Both the position numbers and the translations under genes were made by a program. Source: Stentor coeruleus (lineage: Eukaryota; Ciliophora; Heterotrichea; Heterotrichida; Stentoridae). Taken from it: a stretch of DNA of 54,100 bases. The notes under the pieces are model-generated. The model saw only the letters and a list, made by a program, of their open reading frames with translations, had not been told where the DNA came from and did no database searches. Within the stretch, counting starts at the first letter, position 1. Each line of letters starts with the position of its first letter. Below are positions 39,531 through 46,831 of the stretch, piece after piece. The stretch spans positions 1 through 54,100 of the forward strand of contig MPUH01000440.1 in the NCBI GenBank assembly GCA_001970955.1. Direction: 5' to 3'.

Positions 39531-41266
39531 TTATAATCTAATTCTTAGTATATCAAAAGCCTTGGAATAATAATTTTATAAGATTGAGATTATGCATGAA
39601 GCTGCTTTTGATTTATATTAGAATATGTAAGGCTTATATGATTAGAGCAAATTTGAATAATTTTTCTAAAGGAAATGCGAACAATTTTGTTTTTGAATAA
39701 GTTTATTGAAATGGGGTTTTAAGGAAAATTAGAATTGAAAATATAAAAAAAGTTATTTAAAACTAAGCTATGCTTGGCTTAATTTTATTAGATACTTTAG
39801 TTTAAAGATATTGATTATTCAGATAATTATTATGAAATAGTTAGTTATTGATAGCTAGCTGGATTTGTATGAAACTTAATTAAATCATACTTTTTTTGAG
39901 TTTATTTACAATTTTTTAACAATTTTATGATAGTTGTGAGTGATTTATTTTTCAAAAATAGAATAGTGATTTCAAATATACACTAAAATTATCATGATTG
40001 CTGAGTTATAATCAATCAAGATAGTTTAGAGCTAAGGAATAATATACTATTTTGTATATGCATTTGATAAAAGTTGGCATCATAAGGTCTTTGTTATCTT
40101 GTTGTCTTTACTGTTTTTTGCTGTTGTATATTTAAAGTTTTAAAAACAATGATAACACTTTTTAAATATTTTTTTGATAATTATACTAAGGCAGCTTATA
40201 AGATGTTAATTTTCAGTGATACTATAATACTTATTCTTCTATAATAATTCATCATAAGATTAACTACTAACGCACTAGTACTAGAATAATAATTATTATT
40301 AATTCCTTTTCACAAAAACTTTCTCTAAACATAATCAGTGGGTAAGATGCTCTAAAACCTATGAAGCTCATGCCTAAATAAGCGCTCTTCATAGTAGTCT
40401 TTAGGAAAATTATCAGTCATGATTCAATTGAGTATTGTTTTCAAATACAAATTCTGTAAGAAAACTGATATCATCCTGTCAAATTGAGAAAATATCTGTG
40501 CTTTAAGAATGGAAAAAATAATTGAATTTATATATATTATTAATAATATATATCTTTTCTTAGGATAATCGCTTTTAAGGTAAAAGTTGCTTAGTTTTAC
40601 AAAGCATGAAGAAAATCTAGAATGCACCGAGAAAAAACTGAGAAGCATAAGCCAGCCTAAATAAGTGTTATTCTATAATTTTAATATTAATACAGATTCC
40701 ACTGTATGCAAAGCTAATTTTTGCAAGGAATTTTCCTTTCTTAGTTTTTGAATTCTTGAATCTTTATAAATATTCTATAACAAGGGATGGACAATAGTCA
40801 AGCGATAATTCCTAACTAATACTAATAAATATTCTATAATTTCCCTGTAGATTTAACTAATGCTTTAGCAATTATTCATTAATAAAATTTCCAACAACTT
40901 TCACTTTTTGATGAAGATTTATAGAACTAGAATTATATCATGATTTTTGGTGTATTTAATTAATGAAAATTCGATAATGAATTTAGCAAAAATCAAAGTC
41001 AATTATTTTTACATATATGCTTATTAATGCAAGAAAAGGTCTGCTAAACTTATTTTCGCATCATTCTTAATTAGAAAATTAATTTATCTAAAAATGTTAA
41101 TAAAGTAATCTCAAAACATGATCCATTTATTCAACAAGATTCTAAAAAAATTCGTATATATTTCTAGTATTCTTCATATAAAACAATAAAAACCCAAGCC
41201 TTTAATTTCCTATACAAAGCATCTGCTTTATTAATTAACTATTCTAATAATCATGATAATTATAAT
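39531..41266. other. Long intergenic spacer with one hairpin
   Basis: About 1.7 kb, the widest gap in the window. No coding frame is convincing; an open minus-strand frame at 40424-40648 is low complexity. CTATGAAG at 40359-40366 and CTTCATAG at 40387-40394 form an 8-bp inverted repeat with a 20-nt loop; flanking CTAAA and TTTAG could extend it. GCCTAAATAAG occurs near 40372 and again near 40653. A small RNA gene is possible but not shown. Confidence 0.5.
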
Positions 41267-41521
41267 ATGGATACTTATAAACAAATGTAAGAGCAAAACA
41301 GATTAAGATTTTTATCTTGCTCCTGCTATGGTGCAGAAATTTCAACAGGACCTGAAATGAATTTTGACATTCGCAACGAAGTGCAAACTAGAGCAAGGTC
41401 AGAAGGTTCTCAGCATTTAAAAGGTGAGGAACAGCTTGCAACTAGTTCCAGTCAGCATAGAAATCATCTATTTCTCGAGCCAATACAAGAGTATGATAGT
41501 TCCATAGACAATGGCTTTTAA
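41267..41521 (+). CDS. Short gene with a 15-nt intron, 79 aa
   Basis: The ATG at 41267 is followed after six codons by an in-frame TAA. Removing 41287-41301, GTAAGAGCAAAACAG, a 15-nt GT-AG intron of the heterotrich type, gives an open frame of 79 codons ending with TAA at 41519-41521. The product has a Cys-containing start (ILRFLSCSCYGAEIS) and a polar, probably disordered remainder (EVQTRARSEGSQHLKGEE). Function unknown. The same frame resumes coding-like after three stops and joins the next gene at 41675 without a frame change, so this could be the first part of that gene interrupted by nonsense codons or by a further unusual intron. Confidence 0.6.
41287..41301 (+). other. 15-nt spliceosomal intron
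   Basis: GTAAGAGCAAAACAG interrupts codon 7 of the short gene and carries an in-frame TAA. It shares GTAA, AA at positions 10-11 and CAG with the intron at 44599-44613. Confidence 0.7.
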
Positions 41522-41674
41522 TCAAAGATTCAGTCATTATGTTAGTTTTAATTCAAAAACGCTTTATTTAGTAGTTCTCTATTAGATAAGCTTATAATTC
41601 AGTATTATCAAAAAATACCTGCCGAGAAAACCTTAGACCTTGCTGAGCTTCAAATTTCCAGACGTATAATTAAT

Positions 41675-42745
41675 ATGGAAGAGCCTGAGTCGTTAACATA
41701 TACTAAAACTTGTGAGAAGCCTTCAGAAAATACATTTTCTAAGCTTGAACGTTGCTCAACTGCTTCAAACAAGCACATAAATCAGTCATCTTTGTACACA
41801 CAAATTGACAAAAAACTTGATACCAAACTAGCCAACAATACTGCTGTTATGAAGTCACAAATAGGCAGAAAGCTTGATACTAAACTCGCTGGCAATAGTG
41901 CCATGATCAAGTCCCAGGTTGGGAAAAAACTAGAATTCAAGCTAGAATCAAATACTGCAGCGCTTCGAACAACAGTAGGGAAAAAATTAGATATCAAGTT
42001 AGATCATAACACTTCTGCAATGAAGCATGTGGTAGGAAAAAAACTTGATTTAAAGCTAGAGCATAACACTGCTGCAATAAAAAACGTTGTTGGGAAAAAA
42101 CTTGATATAAAGCTTGGAACCCGTCAACCAATTCGTAAAGCTTATTCTGAATATCATAAAGAACCTTCGATATCGCCACTTTCTGGAGTACCTCCGCCTA
42201 ATGATCTTAGAAGGCGCAAGCATGAGCCAGAAATTGAGTATTCATTTGAAAAAGAAGCTAAGGAAATCAAGTCGATGACTGCAGCACTTGAAAAGGAAAT
42301 CCAAAAGAAGCTTAATGAGTATAAAAAATCCAATCATGAGCATCTTGAGAAAAAATATAAGGTTATTAATCAAATCGATGAATGTCAGAATGAATTGGAA
42401 GATATGAAAGGATCGTTAAATGATATATTAAAAGAAGCCCATTATACAAAGGAAGAACTAAGAGAAATGAGAGAGAAAATCGATGAAGAAATGTATAGGG
42501 ATAATGAGATGAGCACTTATAAAGTTACTCCTGACCCAGTTTTTAGTCAGTTAATGGATCTTAAGAAAGAAATTGATTTTATGAATAGCAGGCTTTCGTT
42601 TACAGAAAATGAGCTTAAAAGTAAAGCTTCAGAGAATAATCAACTCAGAGATGTTGTCAATAAATTAAAAGAAAGCATTGTTGAAGAGCAGATGATTGAA
42701 AAAAAGGGAGTTGATGTCAGCTGTCAGGCGTGTGTTGTCGTTTAA
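41675..42745 (+). CDS. Coiled-coil protein with 19-aa repeats and CaaX end
   Basis: A 356-aa protein, not recognised. Residues 44-148 are five full and one partial 19-residue repeats of the form VGKKLDLKLEHNTAAIKNV, with invariant KKL..KL and N-[TS]-[AS]. A Pro-containing hinge follows (SISPLSGVPPPNDLRRR). Residues 190-345 are almost continuous coiled coil (KEIQKKLNEYKK, LREMREKIDEEM, MDLKKEIDFMNSRL). The protein ends SCQACVVV: the last four, CVVV, fit a CaaX prenylation box with a neighbouring Cys that could be palmitoylated. A membrane-tethered filament or coiled-coil tether is a fair guess. The frame stays open 123 nt upstream of this ATG with coding-like content (IPAEKTLDLAELQISRR), so the true start may be further upstream. 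Confidence 0.8.
   Translation: MEEPESLTYTKTCEKPSENTFSKLERCSTASNKHINQSSLYTQIDKKLDTKLANNTAVMKSQIGRKLDTKLAGNSAMIKSQVGKKLEFKLESNTAALRTTVGKKLDIKLDHNTSAMKHVVGKKLDLKLEHNTAAIKNVVGKKLDIKLGTRQPIRKAYSEYHKEPSISPLSGVPPPNDLRRRKHEPEIEYSFEKEAKEIKSMTAALEKEIQKKLNEYKKSNHEHLEKKYKVINQIDECQNELEDMKGSLNDILKEAHYTKEELREMREKIDEEMYRDNEMSTYKVTPDPVFSQLMDLKKEIDFMNSRLSFTENELKSKASENNQLRDVVNKLKESIVEEQMIEKKGVDVSCQACVVV
41804..42118 (+). repeat. 57-nt coding tandem repeat, about 5.5 units
   Basis: Encodes the 19-residue KKLD.KL repeats of the coiled-coil protein. Units are clearly diverged at the nucleotide level, so the array is old and kept at protein level. Confidence 0.85.
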
Positions 42746-42847
42746 ATTTAGAAATTAATTAAATTCATCAGGAGTAAAACTCCTTTAAAGATATAAAATT
42801 GTAAATATCGCATTTTGATCAATGAGAATGAATTAAAATTTGTAAAA

Positions 42848-42975
42848 ATATTAGAATGGCATATACAGATTGAAATCAACAGTCAATAGAATTATAAAAN
42901 TCAAATAATAATTCGTTTAATACATATTAGAATGGCATATACAGATTGAAATCAACAGTCAATAGAATTATAAAA
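42848..42975. repeat. 52-nt duplication around an N (probable assembly artefact)
   Basis: 42848-42899 is repeated exactly at 42924-42975. The single N is at 42900. The rest of 42746-43021 is AT-rich spacer. Confidence 0.9.
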
Positions 42976-43021
42976 TTCTAGAGTTCAGATATCAAGATCT
43001 AACTTTCTTTGAGTGACAATT

Positions 43022-43165
43022 ATGGGCAATTCTAGAGAATTCAATCTTGAAGCAAATCAAAGAATCATAGCTTGGCTTAGTTATATTGTCATAGCATTGA
43101 TAATGAAAATAGTTTATAGTTCTGATATTGTTGAACAATTCGTGACATATTTAAACAAACTATAA
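43022..43165 (+). CDS. Small hypothetical protein, 47 aa
   Basis: ATG at 43022, TAA at 43163-43165. It begins MGNSREFNLEANQR, so Gly2 could be a myristoylation site, although residue 6 is Glu rather than the preferred Ser/Thr. A hydrophobic helix follows (IIAWLSYIVIALIMKIVY), then SSDIVEQFVTYLNKL. The coding-like composition and single membrane helix support it; the short length keeps confidence low. It faces the minus-strand gene ending at 43211, 45 bp away. Confidence 0.4.
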   Translation: MGNSREFNLEANQRIIAWLSYIVIALIMKIVYSSDIVEQFVTYLNKL

Positions 43166-43210
43166 ACACTTCTGATAGAGAGCTTAAGATAAAAGAATGG
43201 GTTCATAACT

Positions 43211-43769
43211 TTAAGGGAATTTTAAATCTAGGGGTGTATCACTTTTTTGAACTGGCCACGGTAGAGAACTCAACGCAATCCCCAAGTATTTATCTTTGGT
43301 TAGACTGCCTAATTTTTCCTCCAGTTGCCTGAGGTTATTCAAAAAATTTCGAGCAGTCCCACCATTTCTATGTATATCGAGAGTCGACTTATTCCCTGAC
43401 TTGATTTTCGGTAATTCAGGACATGTTCGGAGAAGGATCTCAAGTTTTTCTTTAGGCTTGTGAAGTCCTTCATAGTACTCATCATCAGTATTCTCTTGTG
43501 AAGAATTATCAGAAATGTCACTTTTTTTGATCTCTACCTAAGTGGCGCTTACTACTAAACTCAGGGACAACGATAACTCGACGTTTTATTGTAGCAGCTT
43601 GCAAATCCGACTCAGAATTCCTTTTACGTTTCTCTTTCAAGTGCTTAGGAATGATAATCTCAGCATCAGGTTCAACTGTCTTGACAAGTTTTTGGGCATT
43701 GATAATGAATTCTGAGATAGCGGACTTGATTTTCAGTAGTTTTGCTTTCTTGGTCTTGTAGTTACTCAT
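43211..43769 (-). CDS. Hypothetical basic protein, about 185 aa, with a 1-nt frame break
   Basis: The frame opens at ATG 43769 and hits TGA at 43518-43520 just after a run of seven A (plus-strand T, about 43523-43529). Dropping one A lets it continue coherently (SDISDNSSQENTDDE, KEKLEILLRTCPELPK, NFLNNLRQLEEKLG) to TAA at 43211-43213. The break is therefore a homopolymer indel: a sequence error, a real lesion or programmed slippage. No 15- or 16-nt GT-AG intron repairs it. The N-terminal half is Lys/Arg rich (KHLKEKRKR, a nuclear-localisation-like cluster); the C-terminal half is helical and ends SSLPWPVQKSDTPLDLKFP. Not recognised. The upstream gap to 43960 is short spacer. Confidence 0.55.
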
Positions 43770-43960
43770 TCCTAGCTCTAGATATTATAAATTAGCCAAT
43801 CAGATAGATGAAATATGGATAAATAAATCAACCAATATATAATTTTATTATAGTTGCTTAGATTGATGCAAATATTATCAACGAAATAGATTCTCGCTAT
43901 CATTCGTATAGATTTTTATCATAGACTAGTATAAAGTATATACTCGATTTTAGGGATTAC

Positions 43961-44617
43961 TTAATAAGATGCATTGAGTTTCAAGTTTTTATAAGCTTTT
44001 ATGATATGCTTCATCATTGCTATACTTGCATTGATTTTCGAATGCTGGGGGTCTTCTTGATCTGGAACATCTACTAAAGACTTTCTTCTCATTTCAAATG
44101 CATGATTATCAAGTCGGGACAATATAGGGGCAATAAAGACCCCAGCCTCAACAAGTCGGTTTTCACTTAAGACAAACTCGAAGCCGATAATTGCACTATC
44201 ATCTGAACATGAACTTTCTGCATGGAACTCACAGCTATGGATATTGCCCAAGGTTTTTTTTTGCATGTCAGTTGTTAATTTAACCCCTTTGACCCCTAGG
44301 TCATTGTATCCGAACTTGATTTTGATTAGATGCTCGTTTTTGTGAAGCTTGAGAGATATTTTTTCTGTAATATCTTTTTTTTTTGGCATACATTTTGTCA
44401 ACTTTTCTTTGTTATCAATGAGAGTTTTACATTTGAAACCAGATACGAAGTTGTCAGAAGAGTAAACTGGATAGATATTACAGTTGATTTCGAGGAGAAT
44501 GAGAAATGGCATATACATAAATTCATCTATAGTTTTCAGTGATTGGGCTGACTCGTGACGGATTTCAAAACCAAATAAATACTCTTTTTTGATTTGTGCT
44601 GGTTATAGTTTACTCAT
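43961..44617 (-). CDS. Hypothetical protein, 213 aa, with a 15-nt intron after the first codon
   Basis: An open frame of 185 codons from an internal ATG extends upstream, past coding-like sequence (KKEYLFGFEIRHESAQSL), to a TAA. Removing 44599-44613 (minus strand GTAAACTATAACCAG, 15 nt) links it to ATG at 44617 and gives 213 residues. The fold looks beta-rich: IKIKFGYNDLGVKGVKLTT near the middle and SAIIGFEFVLSENRLVEAGVFIAP later. These strand patterns resemble jacalin-like or similar beta-prism domains, but only weakly. The C-terminus is helical (ASIAMMKHIIKAYKNLKL). No signal peptide is seen in the spliced form. Function unknown. Confidence 0.65.
44599..44613 (-). other. 15-nt spliceosomal intron
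   Basis: On the minus strand GTAAACTATAACCAG, directly after ATG plus one base. It contains the in-frame TAA that otherwise closes the gene. Confidence 0.7.
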
Positions 44618-44958
44618 ATCATAACTAGGTTTAATCTATATAGATGGTACATTAGTTTTAAGTGTTGATCTTTTAACGCAACCAGTTCCCATAGCCAATT
44701 ATATTTTTCTATTTATTAGATTAATATTAGATATTGGTGAAACAAAAAATAGACTTTAGTGAAGTAGATGATGCAAATACTTGAAGCATAACAGATTTGA
44801 ATAAGTTAAAAAAAATCTAAGTTTGCAAGCATTAAATAATGAGGAAAATACTAAATTATTAGACTTCCTTTGGCTGTTACTTTATTTAAACTATTAGATT
44901 TAATTTGTATAATCTATCAATGTGTATGTTTAACAGTAAATTTTAGAATTTATAATCA
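44618..44958. other. Intergenic with a short coding-like relic
   Basis: About 340 bp. On the plus strand 44737-44903 reads VKQKIDFSEVDDANT, TGA, SITDLNKLKK, then after a run of eight A a shifted frame NLSLQALNNEENTKLLDFL to TAG. This may be a dead gene fragment or chance. The rest is spacer. Confidence 0.4.
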
Positions 44959-45390
44959 CTAATAGTCATATTTATATACGCAGTCAATATTGAACCCAGA
45001 TCTAGGAATTCTTATTGGAGTCATCTTTCTTTTAACTTTTATCTTTTTATAAGAGCTGCTTCGTGGTGTTTCTTCATGCTCAAGCCCTTCATTCTGAAGA
45101 GATTCTTTCACAACCTTAAACTTTTTATAAGTTCTTGCACCTTTAAGATAACTTTCTGCTTGCCCTAGTTTAACCATCAGCGTACGAACTTTTTGTGGCG
45201 TGAGTGGAGATTTTCTGATAGAATCAAGTATCTCTGGGATTTCATACTTCTTTTGAAGCAGAAAACTTTTTTTCCGAGATTCTGTCAGTGTTGGGATGCC
45301 TCGTGACTCGATTGTTATTTTCCTAGTAAAGGAAGAATAGCTACGATTTGTATTGGAGTCCATAACAGATCTTTGACTACTTAAGCGCAT
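44959..45390 (-). CDS. Hypothetical basic protein, 143 aa
   Basis: Not recognised. A Ser/Arg/Lys-rich protein, mostly disordered, with one probable helical segment (ILDSIRKSPLTPQKVRTLMVKLGQ near residues 55-77). Proline-directed sites (SPLTP) could be phosphorylated. ATG at 45390; a second ATG lies nine codons later. The stop is TAG. Confidence 0.65.
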   Translation of the reverse strand: MRLSSQRSVMDSNTNRSYSSFTRKITIESRGIPTLTESRKKSFLLQKKYEIPEILDSIRKSPLTPQKVRTLMVKLGQAESYLKGARTYKKFKVVKESLQNEGLEHEETPRSSSYKKIKVKRKMTPIRIPRSGFNIDCVYKYDY

Positions 45391-45659
45391 TTTATCTATT
45401 TTGCAATAGATGATTATAAAATATTTTGGATTTTATACTTGCGTAAAGATTTATTTCAAATTATATAAAATACTGAATAAGAATATTTATACTGTTTAAA
45501 TTTATAAAATATTTTGTTAAAAAGTAGTTTAAAAATCTTAATGAATCTTTTGATTAGTTTGAAAAATAAATATACTCAAAAATCATTTGATTTGATTAAT
45601 TAGCAATATTACTGTTTCTATATTTCAATTTAATTAATATATTAAATGATATATCTTAC
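45391..45659. other. Very AT-rich spacer
   Basis: Roughly 80 percent A+T. No frame or structure seen. It forms a sharp composition border with the GC-raised island that follows. Confidence 0.6.
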
Positions 45660-46015
45660 CTCTGGGGAAATATTATAGTATCCCTGCTAGGATTTTTTGA
45701 AACTTCACTAAGGTTAGTCCTTTGGTGGGTGGCATAATAAATTTTTGTACCTAATCAATCCCTGATAAGTGGATAAGGCAGAATAATCATGCCTGGTTAT
45801 ACGCAGTTAGAAAAATTGCAAGATCAGTAATCTGAGGCCCGAAAGGACACGAGGAGACTCTCAAAAGTGTCAACAGACACTACCTGAAAATATTTGGCTG
45901 TGAGCTAGATTGAAAGGAAGTTGATAAAAGATGCTTAATAGTTGCAAACGTTTCTGGTAGAAATATATGAATTCAGCAAACCGGTATGGCCATGCCTGCT
46001 TATAGCACTTAATAG
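45660..46015 (+). ncRNA. Candidate structured RNA or decayed gene in a GC-raised island
   Basis: This 355-bp island is about 39 percent GC, against about 20 percent in its flanks, and has no usable ORF. It shows RNA-like structure: CC-GAAA-GG near 45838-45846 and GAG-GAGA-CTC at 45851-45860 are GNRA-capped hairpins. GACAC (45846-45850) can pair with GTGTC (45867-45871), which can alternatively pair with GACAC (45876-45880). CATGCCTG occurs at about 45789 and 45991. I cannot match it to RNase P, MRP, SRP, U1-U6, U3, 5S or tRNA. As an alternative, one plus-strand frame is protein-like but broken by four TGA and one TAA codons (HAWLYAVRKIARSVI, HYLKIFGCELD, KEVDKRCLIVANVSG). Strand is a guess. 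46016-46168 is ordinary spacer. Confidence 0.35.
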
Positions 46016-46168
46016 AGCAGTAAACCATTTACTAATTATCTATTATTTTAATCCTTGCATAAAGACTAAATTATAAACTCACAAACTTTTAATAATAAAA
46101 ACTACTAAATAAATTTAATACTTACAAAAAGCTTTATATTACTTTAAGAATCCAGCAAACAATATAAA

Positions 46169-46831
46169 ATGAGTATTTATGGTGGATTTGCGACTCGGTA
46201 TTTAGAAACACAATACAACCTTAGCCTCTGTAAAATTCTTCATTTATGCCAAATCAGTCTTCTCTCCTTATTGAAGAACGGTAAAAATTATTTAGAATCA
46301 ATTGACATCTCTCGCTTATCAGGAACTTTTAACAAAATTATGAAGAACTTAAAATCCCTAGAATCACAGAAGTTCCTTGAGCCTAAATTTTCTAACTATT
46401 GCCTAGAGCTTTCAGTTTATTTTGGTTCAAACATTCCTGAAAAACCGCCTATTGCCCAGTCAATAAGTTCAAAAAATTTCGATATGCACTTTATTAGCGA
46501 CCCTTTTACGTTCGAGGACTCTAAAAGGCTAATCTCAGAAAGCCCTAAAGTTCAGTCAATAATCCGCTCTAACAGTACAAGACAAGCGCGATATAACACA
46601 CGAAGAGCATCAAGAAAAAACTTTTTTATAAGTAGTTCTAAAGGTATAAGGCCTACTTCAACAAGACCAACGTCAAGTCCTGTGTATACTTTATCAACCG
46701 CAAATGCTAATAGATCTCGATCGTCTGTGTCAAAATCGCATAAAAGTACAAAAGTTAATCCTCGACATCATTATCATGATCAAGCTATGAATATGATTTA
46801 CGCAAATTTAGATAGGACAATGCATGTTTAA
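46169..46831 (+). CDS. Hypothetical protein, 220 aa
   Basis: Not recognised. The first 100 residues look folded and helical (SIYGGFATRYLETQYNLSL, LCKILHLCQISLLSLLKNG, IMKNLKSLESQKFLEP). The rest is basic, Ser/Arg/Thr-rich and disordered (RQARYNTRRASRKN, GIRPTSTRPTSSP, NRSRSSVSKSHKSTK), ending with a His-rich stretch and MIYANLDRTMHV. The N-terminal part is probably the conserved functional core. Its TAA (46829-46831) overlaps the stop of the convergent importin-like gene. Confidence 0.7.
   Translation: MSIYGGFATRYLETQYNLSLCKILHLCQISLLSLLKNGKNYLESIDISRLSGTFNKIMKNLKSLESQKFLEPKFSNYCLELSVYFGSNIPEKPPIAQSISSKNFDMHFISDPFTFEDSKRLISESPKVQSIIRSNSTRQARYNTRRASRKNFFISSSKGIRPTSTRPTSSPVYTLSTANANRSRSSVSKSHKSTKVNPRHHYHDQAMNMIYANLDRTMHV

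Noticed and set aside
40424..40648. 74-codon minus-strand ORF
   Set aside because: Low-complexity Phe/Ile/Ser/Leu composition typical of AT-rich spacer.
43339..43521. 60-codon minus-strand ORF
   Set aside because: It is a shifted frame of the gene at 43211-43769; the correct frame gives the longer coherent product.
45660..46015. Assignment to RNase P, SRP, U-snRNA, 5S rRNA or tRNA
   Set aside because: I looked for the conserved cores of these RNAs and could not place any with correct order and pairing. No tRNA-like T-arm was seen anywhere in the window.
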